DNA of 64,000 nucleotides from Flavilitoribacter nigricans DSM 23189 = NBRC 102662. GTDB lineage: Bacteria; Bacteroidota; Bacteroidia; Chitinophagales; Saprospiraceae. A model generated the notes under the pieces. The model saw nothing but the letters and a program-made list of their open reading frames with translations. It was not told the origin of the DNA and made no database searches. The stretch lies in contig NZ_PDUD01000030.1 of NCBI RefSeq assembly GCF_002646595.1, positions 62,001 through 126,000 on the forward strand, written 5' to 3'. Made by a program: the position numbers and the translations under genes. Position 1 is the first letter of the stretch. Each line of letters begins with the position of its first letter. This document shows, one piece after another, positions 25,038 through 33,901 of the stretch.

Positions 25038-25886
25038 TTATTCCATCATGGTAATTATCCGCTCCATCCCGCAATATACATTCATGCGATGATCGCGCAA
25101 AAAACCGATCAGGGTAATATCATTGGCCTCCGCCAGCTCCACCGCCAGGGAGGAGGGAGCCCCTACAGCCGCGATCATCGGAATACCGGCCATGGTAGCT
25201 TTTTGTACCAGTTCGAAGCCGATCCGTCCGCTTAGCACCAGTACTTGGTCGCGCAGTGGTAGCTTGTTTTTTTGGAGTGCACAACCGATGAGTTTATCCA
25301 CGGCATTGTGCCGCCCCACATCTTCCCGCAAAACGAGCAGTTTGCCCATGGGATCGAACAGGGCCGCCGCGTGGATACCTCCCGTGGCCGCAAAAAGGGA
25401 CTGTGCCCGTTGCAATTGTTGCGGCATCGCCGCCAGCGTTTCCACCTCCAGTTGGGGCAAACCCGGCCGTGGGAAATAACAGCTTACGGATTCCACCATT
25501 TCCAGGGAGCCTTTTCCACAGACACCGCAACTGGAGGTCGTATAGAAATGGCGATCCATGCGGGAAAGGTCAATACGCAGTTCCGGGTCGAGGGTGATCG
25601 TGACCAGATTTTGTACCGGCCGGTGCCGGGTTTCGATCACATTCTGGATTTTGCCAATGATCGCTTCCGTAAACAAAAAGCCCAAAGCCAGTTCCACATC
25701 ATCTCCGGGGGTGCGCATGGTCACGGCGATCGGTTGCTGACGTTGTTGACCTCTCGCCCCGTATTTCAGGCGGATCTCCAGCGGAGACTCCTCCACGAGC
25801 TGATCTTCGGAGCGATGCACACCGTCTTTCTCGATCCGGTGGATCATCCGGTTTTGTAGTCCGGTGGGTAATTCAAAAGTTTCCAT
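25038..25886 (-). CDS. fdhD: FdhD, sulfur carrier for formate dehydrogenase activation
   Basis: 282 aa. Contains the FdhD signature TTSSCGVCGKGSLE with the two catalytic cysteines Cys120 and Cys123, plus DVELALGFLFTEAII, HAAALFD, VLREDVGRHNAVDKLIG and LVLSGRIGFELVQKA. FdhD moves sulfur from a cysteine desulfurase (IscS) to the molybdenum cofactor, which molybdenum formate dehydrogenases and some related oxidoreductases need. No formate dehydrogenase or molybdopterin gene is in the window, so its client lies elsewhere. It starts a minus-strand series with the HTTM gene 15 bases downstream. Confidence 0.96.
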   Translation of the reverse strand: METFELPTGLQNRMIHRIEKDGVHRSEDQLVEESPLEIRLKYGARGQQRQQPIAVTMRTPGDDVELALGFLFTEAIIGKIQNVIETRHRPVQNLVTITLDPELRIDLSRMDRHFYTTSSCGVCGKGSLEMVESVSCYFPRPGLPQLEVETLAAMPQQLQRAQSLFAATGGIHAAALFDPMGKLLVLREDVGRHNAVDKLIGCALQKNKLPLRDQVLVLSGRIGFELVQKATMAGIPMIAAVGAPSSLAVELAEANDITLIGFLRDHRMNVYCGMERIITMME

Positions 25887-25976
25887 GATCTTTGGTCTTT
25901 AAGGCCGTGGTAAACAGGAAGTGTGCAGGTTTCAAGATAATTTTCACCTGTATTGGATCAACGATCAAAACACGAT

Positions 25977-25998
25977 CACCTCAACACTCCAACACATC
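25977..25998. repeat. Short CAACAC-type intergenic repeat
   Basis: The stretch reads CACCTCAACACTCCAACACATC. Nearly the same motif occurs in the tRNA array (56845-56869) and, inverted, at 56771-56790. See the finding on these motifs. Confidence 0.4.
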
Positions 25999-26016
25999 AC
26001 AACAAACAACTCCAAC

Positions 26017-27414
26017 TCAAATGTTCGTATTAAAGTGCAGGAAAAGTCCATGCTCCAGCAAATGATTATAACTGTACTGAACGCGAAAGACCTTATCGTA
26101 GTAGAGCACCACATCCACTCCCAGTCCGCCACCCCACAGCAGCCGGTTGCTGAACGGATTGATCTCCCGGGTATAGGGATCGTTCACATAGCCTACTCCC
26201 TGGTTTAGATTGAGGTACACCTTAATCGGCATTTTCCGGAAGGCCTTGATGGGAATGAATTTACCGAACTTCAGTTCATCCTCCGTCAAACGAAAACGCA
26301 GGAAACCCTTGGCCAGTCCCATATCCATTCCGTTGACTACATAGTACTCGTAGCCATACAACACATTGCGGCCAAAACCCAGTGCCCGGTATTCATTGAA
26401 AGGTTGCTGGCGGCGGATCAATGATGCTTTGGTGCTGATATTGAAACCGGTGCTCCAGGCATCGCTCAGCGGCCAGTAGTGGTCATAATGCAGATTCACC
26501 GTAAGCGCATTTCGATCCTTGTATATGCCCAGGCCTTCCTTGCGGATCTCTGCACTAAATAAATTACCGCTCAGAGGATAAGAGCGCACGTCCCGAAAGT
26601 CATAGATGAAGTGATAATTCAGGAAAAAGGCCCGCTGCAGTTTTTTACCATCCAGAAAAAAGTCCGGATTGAGCTCATTGGCAATATGACTATCAATTTG
26701 ATTTTGCTGGTATCGAAGTCGCAGGCTGTGCGTCAGGTGATGGCCCGGCCGGTATACCAGACCACTGACCGCCTGGAAACGCTGCAGAATAAAACGCCCG
26801 TCCGGATCCCGGAAAAACAACTGCTTGTTGTCTACGGAATTATAGTTCAGTTCCCGGTTACGCGAATAGCCCACCTCGGTGAGAATGCCCAGCGTCTGGG
26901 CCCGATCAATAAAAGGCAGGGAATACTTGAGCGAATAGCTTTGGGTATAACCGGATTTGGCGGTGAGTTTGAGCTTATCCTTCTGCCCGGTAAAATTCAG
27001 ATGGGCAAATTCAATACCAAAATTGATGCGGTCCAGAGAGCGATTTTGCTCCACCCACCAAACGTTGAAGTTACGATCGATCAGCTCAAAGACCGGCACC
27101 GGATAAATATACCAGGCTTCGGCAACCTTGATCAGGATGTCCACCGCTCCTTCGTCCGGTTCTTCAACGGTAAAAATGGCCTCGTTGAAAAGTCCGGTAT
27201 TCATCACCAGTTGTTTGCTCCTTTCCAGCTGGCTTGCAAATATAGAATCCGGCAGAATATCTCCTTTACTGAACAGTATTTCCCGCAGAATGATGCGATC
27301 CCTGGTCTTTTGGTTGCCCTGTATCTGTATATCGTTGATCCTCACCGTTTGCTGCGCCTCCATGCTGCCCCAGATCACCCATAGCAAACTCACCCCAAGT
27401 AATAATTTCCTCAT
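26017..27414 (-). CDS. POTRA-containing D15/BamA-superfamily outer-membrane protein
   Basis: 465 aa from the ATG at 27414, giving a signal peptide (ends SMEAQQ); an open stretch of 17 codons upstream lacks one. Residues about 22-105 form a single POTRA domain (VRINDIQIQGNQKTRDRIILREI, LERSKQLVMNTGLFNEAIF). The remainder is a beta-barrel with the D15-type end VDVVLYYDKVFRVQYSYN. With one POTRA and about 465 aa it is shorter than BamA or TamA, more like Bacteroidota D15 relatives of unknown role in insertion or secretion of outer-membrane or surface proteins. The last residue is not aromatic (Ile), unlike most barrel assembly signals. Confidence 0.83.
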   Translation of the reverse strand: MRKLLLGVSLLWVIWGSMEAQQTVRINDIQIQGNQKTRDRIILREILFSKGDILPDSIFASQLERSKQLVMNTGLFNEAIFTVEEPDEGAVDILIKVAEAWYIYPVPVFELIDRNFNVWWVEQNRSLDRINFGIEFAHLNFTGQKDKLKLTAKSGYTQSYSLKYSLPFIDRAQTLGILTEVGYSRNRELNYNSVDNKQLFFRDPDGRFILQRFQAVSGLVYRPGHHLTHSLRLRYQQNQIDSHIANELNPDFFLDGKKLQRAFFLNYHFIYDFRDVRSYPLSGNLFSAEIRKEGLGIYKDRNALTVNLHYDHYWPLSDAWSTGFNISTKASLIRRQQPFNEYRALGFGRNVLYGYEYYVVNGMDMGLAKGFLRFRLTEDELKFGKFIPIKAFRKMPIKVYLNLNQGVGYVNDPYTREINPFSNRLLWGGGLGVDVVLYYDKVFRVQYSYNHLLEHGLFLHFNTNI

Positions 27415-27883
27415 ATTTAGCAATATACATCTTTTCCTTATCCAGCAATGCGACCACTGCACCAAAAGTAGGTCGTTGCCAAGTCACCTATTTCACTTTT
27501 TAGTTTGCTGCAGTGCTCCTCCGAGATTCCGGTTTTCCGCCCTGGCAAGTTTGCCGGGTAATTTTCATTCTCCGGGTCGCGGACGAACCATTTTCAGGAT
27601 CCGGTATTTTGCACTACAACACCCGTCAAACAATTGGTGCTCAACGGGGGGATAAGCGGTAATTATACGGCACTTTAGCTCTACGAATATACGAACGGTA
27701 AAAATGCCGGTTGGTTTTTACCGAAAAAATCATCCACTCCTTCCTCAAACTCCGGATCTTATCCATCGACAGGAGTGCATAATTTGCCGTTTCGTCTGCT
27801 GATTGCCGCTATTCTATCTATTCAATTTGCATTAATCCGGGATTAGGGTGAATTTACAACACGTAAGATAACCCGACTGTAAT
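27415..27883. other. Gene-free stretch between divergent genes
   Basis: 469 bases between the divergent D15 and retropepsin genes. I see no terminator, no RNA gene and no convincing ORF; open frames here are short continuations of shadow frames. It presumably holds both promoters, but no clear TAnnTTTG box was found near either start. Confidence 0.4.
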
Positions 27884-28870
27884 ATGAAGTTTGTTTACCG
27901 GTATCAAATCCTTTTGATATGGGCTTTGCTGTTTATCCGTTTGCCTGATGGACGCGCCACCGAAGTGCACCCGCCACCGGAGGACTGGTTCTTTTCCTGC
28001 AGCCTGAATTTTCCGCTGGCCATACAACCCAATCCCAACACCATCTATATTCCCTTTAAACTGGTTGGCCGGCTGATCGCCGTAGAAGCTCAGGCGGATT
28101 CTATAAATGGCACCTTCATTCTGGATACAGGTGCGGAGCGGCTATTGCTGAACAGTAACCACTACCAGGAACGGCAGGTGGAACAGTTTGTTTCCATTGG
28201 CAATACCGGCACCGTGAAATCTGTGAGCAATCGCTGGGTCGATAGCCTGTACTGGGACAATCTAACGTTCAGTAATGTCCGGGCTAATATTGTGGACCTA
28301 ACCCATATCGAACAAAAAAAGCACATCCGGCTGGTGGGCATCATCGGCTACAATGTGTTTAAAGATTTTGAAATATTCATCGACTTCCAATCCCAGCAGG
28401 TCGTTCTCACCCGGTTGGATAAAGACGGTTACCGACTGGACCCGGAAGCGATCTGGGAATCTCCCTACGACAGTATGGATTTCAAACTCGTGCGGCACCT
28501 GATCATGATCGAAGCCGAAGTGCAGGGCAGGAAACTGAAGTTTAATGTGGATAGCGGCGCGGAGGTCAATCTACTGGACCGGAAAGTCAAAAGAAAGGTG
28601 CTGGATGACTTTGAGATCATCCGGCGCGTAAAAATGGTAGGAGTCGGTCAGAACGAGATCGAAGTGCTGGCCGGTGTACTCCATAACGTGACCTACGGCA
28701 ACCAAAGTGACGAGAGTATGCGTACGCTGATCACCAACTTACTGGAAATGTGTACTACTTTTGGCACCAGGATCGACGGAGTGGTCGGCTATGAATTTCT
28801 CAGTTCCCGCCGGACCCTGATCAATTACAAGCGGAAAAAGCTGTTCTTTTTCCAGCAACAAAGGCCCTGA
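27884..28870 (+). CDS. Exported two-domain retropepsin-like aspartic protease
   Basis: 328 aa with an N-terminal signal (about 1-25). Two retroviral-protease-like halves are fused in one chain. The first has the active-site triad LDTGAE with Asp81 and the flap-following ILE-type motif GIIGYNVFKDFEIFIDF. The second has VDSGAE with Asp223 and GVVGYEFLSSRRTLINY. Both halves keep D-S/T-G, so a pseudo-dimeric active site can form within one molecule, as in pepsin. The bacterial family (PF13650-like) is usually of unknown substrate. It is followed four bases later by the triple-CBM48 gene, so the two are almost surely co-transcribed. Confidence 0.84.
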   Translation: MKFVYRYQILLIWALLFIRLPDGRATEVHPPPEDWFFSCSLNFPLAIQPNPNTIYIPFKLVGRLIAVEAQADSINGTFILDTGAERLLLNSNHYQERQVEQFVSIGNTGTVKSVSNRWVDSLYWDNLTFSNVRANIVDLTHIEQKKHIRLVGIIGYNVFKDFEIFIDFQSQQVVLTRLDKDGYRLDPEAIWESPYDSMDFKLVRHLIMIEAEVQGRKLKFNVDSGAEVNLLDRKVKRKVLDDFEIIRRVKMVGVGQNEIEVLAGVLHNVTYGNQSDESMRTLITNLLEMCTTFGTRIDGVVGYEFLSSRRTLINYKRKKLFFFQQQRP

Positions 28871-28874
28871 TAGT

Positions 28875-29834
28875 ATGAAAAGCTGGTTTAAAAAAATTGG
28901 GCATCTTCTTTGGGTATTGGCATTTTCCTCGATCGGGTATCTCGCCAATGCGCAAATCTATTTCTTCGAGGAAGACGAAGTAGTTTTCGAATTCGACAGC
29001 CGGATCTATGCCAAAGCCGATGCGGAAAACAAGTTGAACAAACTGGATTTCGCTGATCTGAAGATCAATGAGGTGGTTATTTCCGGCAACTTCAACGATT
29101 GGTCGGAAGATGGCTGGCGAATGAAAAAACTAGGGCGTTACAAATTCCAGTTACGCAAACCCATCGAAAGTTTTGACGATCCCTTCACCTGGGAGTTCAA
29201 ATTCCTGGTCAACGGTGAATACTGGATAGAACCGCTTCCCGGGTCCGCGAAACAAAAAGTACTTTCCAATGACTTCTGGGAGGAAACCTTTAACCTCACT
29301 TTCAATAAGATCGATCCGGATGAGAACGGTAACACCCTCTTTCAACTAGACGGCTACGAATGGGCCGAAGAGATGATCCTCGCCGGCAGCTTCAACAACT
29401 GGAACGAACACTACCTCAAAATGCAGAAAGTAGCGGGCGGCTGGCAGGTGCGTATCGAACTTCCGCCCGGCCGTTATGAATACAAATTCATCGCCGATGG
29501 AAACTGGCTGCACGATCCCGCTAATCCTGAAAAGGTAAGGAACGAACACAATACCTTCAATTCCGTACTACAGGTAAAGAAAGCGATCACCTTTAGACTG
29601 CGAGATTACCCCGACGCCCGCAAGGTGATCCTGGCCGGCACTTTTAACAAATGGAATGAGCAGGACCTGAAGATGGCCCGGCAGGATGGCATGTGGACGA
29701 TCACGCTCAACCTGACCGGAGGCAAGCACCTCTATAAATTCATCGTAGACGGCGAATGGATGACCGATCCCGCCAATCACCTGAAGGAGACCGACCGGCA
29801 CGGCTATGTCAATTCCGTACTGATGGTGCGCTGA
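28875..29834 (+). CDS. Secreted protein with three CBM48 (glycogen-binding-like) modules
   Basis: 319 aa. After a signal peptide (ends LANAQ) come three tandem CBM48/AMPK-beta-like modules. Each opens with VVISGNFNDW, MILAGSFNNW or VILAGTFNKW, then has a W-x-V/I-x-L strand and ends with a YKF(I/L)-x-DGxW-x-DPAN element. These modules normally bind alpha-glucans (glycogen, starch) beside a catalytic domain. Here there is no catalytic domain, so the protein is a pure binder or a scaffold. It directly follows the two-domain aspartic protease, which suggests the two act on the same surface-bound or periplasmic target. Ligand binding is inferred from the fold pattern only. Confidence 0.87.
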   Translation: MKSWFKKIGHLLWVLAFSSIGYLANAQIYFFEEDEVVFEFDSRIYAKADAENKLNKLDFADLKINEVVISGNFNDWSEDGWRMKKLGRYKFQLRKPIESFDDPFTWEFKFLVNGEYWIEPLPGSAKQKVLSNDFWEETFNLTFNKIDPDENGNTLFQLDGYEWAEEMILAGSFNNWNEHYLKMQKVAGGWQVRIELPPGRYEYKFIADGNWLHDPANPEKVRNEHNTFNSVLQVKKAITFRLRDYPDARKVILAGTFNKWNEQDLKMARQDGMWTITLNLTGGKHLYKFIVDGEWMTDPANHLKETDRHGYVNSVLMVR

Positions 29835-29949
29835 CGGTCCTTCGGTCCGTAACTTTTCCTTTCTTACTGGTATTAATACGTCAAAAGGCCGGTTTACCGT
29901 ATCTTGTTTTTCACCGGAACGGTTCCGGCACCGCTTAAAACCAGTTACC

Positions 29950-30843
29950 ATGAAAAGTTGCTTGACCTTTTTAGCCCTTCTGGCTACCATTTCCCTAGCC
30001 GCGCAGGCTACCGGCCGGGTAGACTACAAACATTTAGGTTTATCCTTCACCGTTCCTGCCGGCTGGATGGGCCAGGAAGCAGAAATGGGCTATCTGATAG
30101 CTTCCAATACTATTCCCGGACTCTTAATGCTACTGCCGCACGATCAACCCTACTCTCTGCAACAGCTCAAAGAGCAGGCGCAGGCCGGCCTAAGCGAAGC
30201 CAACGGCACCAATCTGCAATTGTCGGGACCGCTGACCGAATTGAGCAAAAATGCCGTCGGCGGCACCTTCACCGGCACACTGGAATGGCAACCCGCCAAA
30301 GCTTATATCATCGGCATGAGTAACCCGCACGGCTACGGCATCACGATCCTCTCCATTACCACTTCCGAGCAATACAGCGACCAATATCCCGAATACGCTA
30401 AAAGCATCATGAAGAGTGTAACTTTTATTAAACCTGAATCCAAAGAAGACATCAACGAATGGAAAGATTGGATGAAAAATGTGAAACTCACCTACATGGA
30501 ATCCTATTCATCGGTCTCTCCGGGAGCGGACGGCATGACCGGTGGAGGATACAGTCTGAGTCGGGAGCTCGATCTCTGCGGGGCAGGTTATTTTAACTAT
30601 TACGGATCCAGTAACATCAGCACGGGCAGTGATAGCGCTTCAGCCTACAATAACTCCAACTCCAAAGGAAACGGCAGTTGGGATATTCGCGTGGGCCCGG
30701 CCGGCGATCCGGAACTGGTCCTGCAGTTTAACGACGGGAGCACATCCTCCTATACTCTTACCTACAAAGATCAAAAACTCTATCTGAACGGAACGCGCTA
30801 TTTTCGGACCACCCAGGGTGAATATGCACCAAGTTGTAACTAG
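29950..30843 (+). CDS. Secreted hypothetical protein
   Basis: 297 aa, with a signal peptide (ends SLAAQA). Residues about 22-160 resemble a stand-alone DUF1795/PsbP-like layout: HLGLSFTVPAGW near the start, QQLKEQAQAGLSEANG and PEYAKSIMKSVTF near residue 155. The C-terminal half is a beta-rich domain dense in Ser, Gly, Asn and Tyr (GYSLSREL, GSSNISTGSDSAS), perhaps a small lipocalin-like barrel. Family and function not recognised. It is convergent with the EEP-hydrolase gene with only five bases between stops. Confidence 0.7.
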   Translation: MKSCLTFLALLATISLAAQATGRVDYKHLGLSFTVPAGWMGQEAEMGYLIASNTIPGLLMLLPHDQPYSLQQLKEQAQAGLSEANGTNLQLSGPLTELSKNAVGGTFTGTLEWQPAKAYIIGMSNPHGYGITILSITTSEQYSDQYPEYAKSIMKSVTFIKPESKEDINEWKDWMKNVKLTYMESYSSVSPGADGMTGGGYSLSRELDLCGAGYFNYYGSSNISTGSDSASAYNNSNSKGNGSWDIRVGPAGDPELVLQFNDGSTSSYTLTYKDQKLYLNGTRYFRTTQGEYAPSCN

Positions 30844-30848
30844 GGTCT

Positions 30849-31940
30849 TTAATCCTCGTCTTCCGGTTCATTATTCAGGAAATCTTCGCTTTGATCTTTT
30901 AAGTTATTGAGGTAACTAACGCTAAAATCGATCTTTAACTCGACCCACATCGGCAGGTGATCGGACATCTGGTGGGTGCGCCAGTAGGTTTTGAAATAGC
31001 GGGCTTTATCCTCCGCTTCCGTTTTGTGATGATAAGTATCGGGCATGTTGACGGCATACTCGCTTTCATCTTCTACCCGGTATACGTAGTCGTAATAGTT
31101 GAATATCCCTCCGTGGATCAGGTAATTCGGCACATAGCCGCGGAAGGCGATCTGGTCGTAATATTTATTCTGGCTTACATTACTGGGTAGGTTCTGCAGG
31201 GCCGGCGGGATATAAAAGTTACGGGTGATCTCGCTGAAGGTCTCATTATTCGGTTTATAAATATTGAAATCGCCCAGCAGGATGAGGTTATTCGAATGGG
31301 CGTGCACATTGTCGGCGCGCTGCGCCAGAAAATCCGAAAGTACCCGCACTTCCTCCACTCGCAGCGGATCTTCATTGGCCTTTTTACCGTAGAGGATATG
31401 CACCGTGGCGATCATGAATTTAAACCAGCTGGTGCGCAGTCCGACGATAATGGGCGTCCGGGCCAGTTGATTCTGGGCCTGATAAACGGTTTTACCCGCT
31501 TCATCTTTCAATTCCAGGGGTGGTACGACCAGTTCTCCGGCCAAACCGGTAAAGGAAAGTTTACGGCTGTCGTACAGAAATGCCAGTCGCTCCTGGTTAC
31601 CCGAACTACCTTCCGTTACATCCGAAAACATCAGTTTCCAGGCAGAACCCAGTACCCGCCGCACGCGGTTGATCCCTTCCAGATCCTCATTCACTTCCTG
31701 AACGGCCACCAGATCAAAATGGTCGATAATCTCCGCGATGTAGTAGATCGCCTCTTCCATGCGTTTGCCGTAGCGATTGCTGTCGAACTCCCGGATATTC
31801 CAGGTGGCGATCAACAGGTTTTCGGCGGTGGTTTTTCGGGGTATCTGTTGTCCGAGGGCAGTTTTCAGACGCAGCAGACCATCACAGGTCCGCACTCTTT
31901 CTGCCGGAGATACATTGCGCAGGTACTGATAATAGGGCAT
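30849..31940 (-). CDS. Endonuclease/exonuclease/phosphatase (EEP) family hydrolase
   Basis: 363 aa without a signal peptide. The EEP fold is marked by IATWNIREFDS (Asn of the ExxN region), LVAVQEVNEDL (metal Glu), TVHILYGKK, LLGDFNIY (D-x-N) and the final MSDHLPMWVELK (catalytic SDH). Members hydrolyse phosphodiester bonds of DNA, phospholipids or sugar phosphates, and the substrate cannot be told from these motifs. The longer insertion around residues 230-300 (YVPNYLIHGG, TYHHKTEAEDKARYF) is aromatic-rich and distinctive. It is in a minus-strand pair with the sulfatase 63 bases upstream. Confidence 0.87.
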   Translation of the reverse strand: MPYYQYLRNVSPAERVRTCDGLLRLKTALGQQIPRKTTAENLLIATWNIREFDSNRYGKRMEEAIYYIAEIIDHFDLVAVQEVNEDLEGINRVRRVLGSAWKLMFSDVTEGSSGNQERLAFLYDSRKLSFTGLAGELVVPPLELKDEAGKTVYQAQNQLARTPIIVGLRTSWFKFMIATVHILYGKKANEDPLRVEEVRVLSDFLAQRADNVHAHSNNLILLGDFNIYKPNNETFSEITRNFYIPPALQNLPSNVSQNKYYDQIAFRGYVPNYLIHGGIFNYYDYVYRVEDESEYAVNMPDTYHHKTEAEDKARYFKTYWRTHQMSDHLPMWVELKIDFSVSYLNNLKDQSEDFLNNEPEDED

Positions 31941-32003
31941 AGGTACGGTTTTTTCTTCCTGTTTATAACGGATGTTTTTTCGGGGAGTTACGTTGGATCA
32001 TTC

Positions 32004-33404
32004 CTATTCCCGGTGCTCACGGACCATAGCCTGGCTTGGCCGTGGCCCCGATACCGGATAAGGCGTTCCTTTTACTTTTTGGCTATCCTGTTGTGCTTCC
32101 ATCCAGACGTTCAGTTGGGCACGCATCTCCGCCAGCAGTTCCTCGTATGCCGGCTGGCCGGCCAGGTTGTGCTGTTCCATCGGGTCGGTGGCCAGATCGT
32201 ATAATTCTTCCTGCGGCCGGACGAAGTACCGATGAATGAGATCCGCCGCGATCGGGTTGCTTTTTTCCGTTGCATCCCAGGAATCCCAATAGGCTCCCGC
32301 CCCGTCAAAACGATTGATGTCGGAATGATTACTGTGGTAATTGGCAGGCATGAGATTGATGATATACTTATAGCGCTCCCCGCGCACGGACCGGATTGGA
32401 TAAACATTGAACTGTCCGTCCTCATTGTGGGTGGTGAAGATCATTTCCCGGTGGGTTTGTTGCGGCTCCGCAAGGATGTTGCGGAAAGACCGGCCGTCCA
32501 GAGTATCCGGATATTGCCCGCCGACCAGATCGATCAATGTGGGAAAAATATCCACCCAGGAGATCATGGCGTCCGTCTGGCTACCGGCAGCGATCCGTTC
32601 CGGCCAGGAGATCAGGAACGGTACCCGGATACCGTAATCGTAAAGATTCCATTTTCCGAACGGCCACTGGCTCCCGTGATCTCCGGAAAACAGGAAAATA
32701 TGATCCTCTCCGAACCATTCCCGGGCGTACTGGCGGATCAAGCCCAGATCTTCGTCCATTCCTTTAATATCCGTAGCGTAGCGCGCCCAGTGCGCCCGGG
32801 TTTCCGGAGTATCCAGTAAAAAGGGCGGTAAGTCCAGTTCAGCGGGATCAAAATCCATTTCGGTCGTCCAGCGCACGTGCGGCCGCCGGTCGCCCACCAT
32901 CAGGCAAACTGGTTGCTCACTTTTCCTTTTATCAAAATAGGCTTTCACCAGATCCGGCAGGCCGGTTGGTTTGGGCTCGATGTAATCAAATCCATAGGGT
33001 TCGATCAATTCCCGTTTACCGCCGTGGGCGATCTTTCCGAAAGAGAGCACTTCGTACCCCAGATCCTGCAGAAGGGTAGTCAGCTTGAGGGTCGATGCCT
33101 GCGGATAAGAGTGATTGCGTTCTGCGCCGTTTCGTGCCGGCATCAGTCCGGTAAGCAGAGCTGCTCGGCTGGGTGCACAGGACGGAGAAGCGACAAAAGC
33201 CCGGTCAAAAACCATTCCTTCCCCGGCCAATTGTTCGAGATTCGGAGTGGGGATACCTTTTGGGTTGTACACGGAGATATCCGACCGCGACAGATCATCG
33301 GCCAGGTAGATCACGATATCGGGCAATTGCTGTCCGAATAACGGAGGGCATAAGCACAATAACAGAAGAGGCAACAGGTGTAAGGGTATGTTGAAATTTT
33401 GCAT
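32004..33404 (-). CDS. Exported sulfatase (heparan N-sulfatase/arylsulfatase-like)
   Basis: 466 aa, with a signal peptide (ends LFGQQ). The alkaline-phosphatase-fold features are IVIYLADDLSRSD (metal Asp36/Asp37), the sulfatase signature SPSCAPSRAALLTG with Cys76 to be converted to formylglycine, SFGKIAHGG, IFLFSGDHGSQWP (DH metal ligands) and KWNLYDYGIRVPFLI. With the C-x-P-S-R signature it depends on an anaerobic or aerobic sulfatase-maturating enzyme encoded elsewhere. It removes sulfate esters or N-sulfates from polysaccharides, consistent with a marine lifestyle. It is a lone sulfatase, not in a visible polysaccharide-utilisation cluster. Confidence 0.93.
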   Translation of the reverse strand: MQNFNIPLHLLPLLLLCLCPPLFGQQLPDIVIYLADDLSRSDISVYNPKGIPTPNLEQLAGEGMVFDRAFVASPSCAPSRAALLTGLMPARNGAERNHSYPQASTLKLTTLLQDLGYEVLSFGKIAHGGKRELIEPYGFDYIEPKPTGLPDLVKAYFDKRKSEQPVCLMVGDRRPHVRWTTEMDFDPAELDLPPFLLDTPETRAHWARYATDIKGMDEDLGLIRQYAREWFGEDHIFLFSGDHGSQWPFGKWNLYDYGIRVPFLISWPERIAAGSQTDAMISWVDIFPTLIDLVGGQYPDTLDGRSFRNILAEPQQTHREMIFTTHNEDGQFNVYPIRSVRGERYKYIINLMPANYHSNHSDINRFDGAGAYWDSWDATEKSNPIAADLIHRYFVRPQEELYDLATDPMEQHNLAGQPAYEELLAEMRAQLNVWMEAQQDSQKVKGTPYPVSGPRPSQAMVREHRE

Positions 33405-33901
33405 TGGCTTGTCTTAGGTGGTTTGTTCGTCCTGAATTCGATAAAGGTAGGATTTAAAAAATACCACCATTTGCTCATCTGTCTATAAAATGCGCGAAAC
33501 TGTCTAGCAAATAGGCAAAAAGCAATTGATTTTTAAGTTTTTACGATCAAAATTGTCCTTCCGGAAGAAACCTTTTCAAATTCCAGGAGTCTTTGCTGAT
33601 GGATAGACCGCCTAAAAAAACGGATCAATAATCCACGGTATAAAGGCTCTGCTAAAGCGCTTCCCCGGTTACGTACTTCATTCAGATACCTGCGGTCTTT
33701 CCCCATTTTTCGGCTACCGGCTGGTTATGATCCGGCGCCTTCTGATCCCAAAAAACCAACCAAAATATTCACCTGTCGTGGTTTGGGACCTGTCGTCTTA
33801 AACACCGCGAGGATCCAACCACTACACGTCGAATACAGCAGATCGAATCCGGTGAAGCGATCAGTTTCACGGATAACTTCATTACCAAAATCACCCGAAC
33901 G
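33405..33901. other. Gene-free stretch between divergent sulfatase and permease genes
   Basis: 497 bases between divergent starts. A 57-codon minus-strand ORF (33533-33706) with a basic, unrecognised product is present but weak. The reading frame of the downstream permease stays open upstream of its ATG for at least 40 codons without a better start. No terminator, RNA gene or repeat was seen. It is expected to contain both promoters. Confidence 0.4.

Noticed and set aside
33533-33706. 57-codon minus-strand ORF between sulfatase and permease genes
   Set aside because: No recognisable motif or signal and a chance-level length in a 497-base gap.
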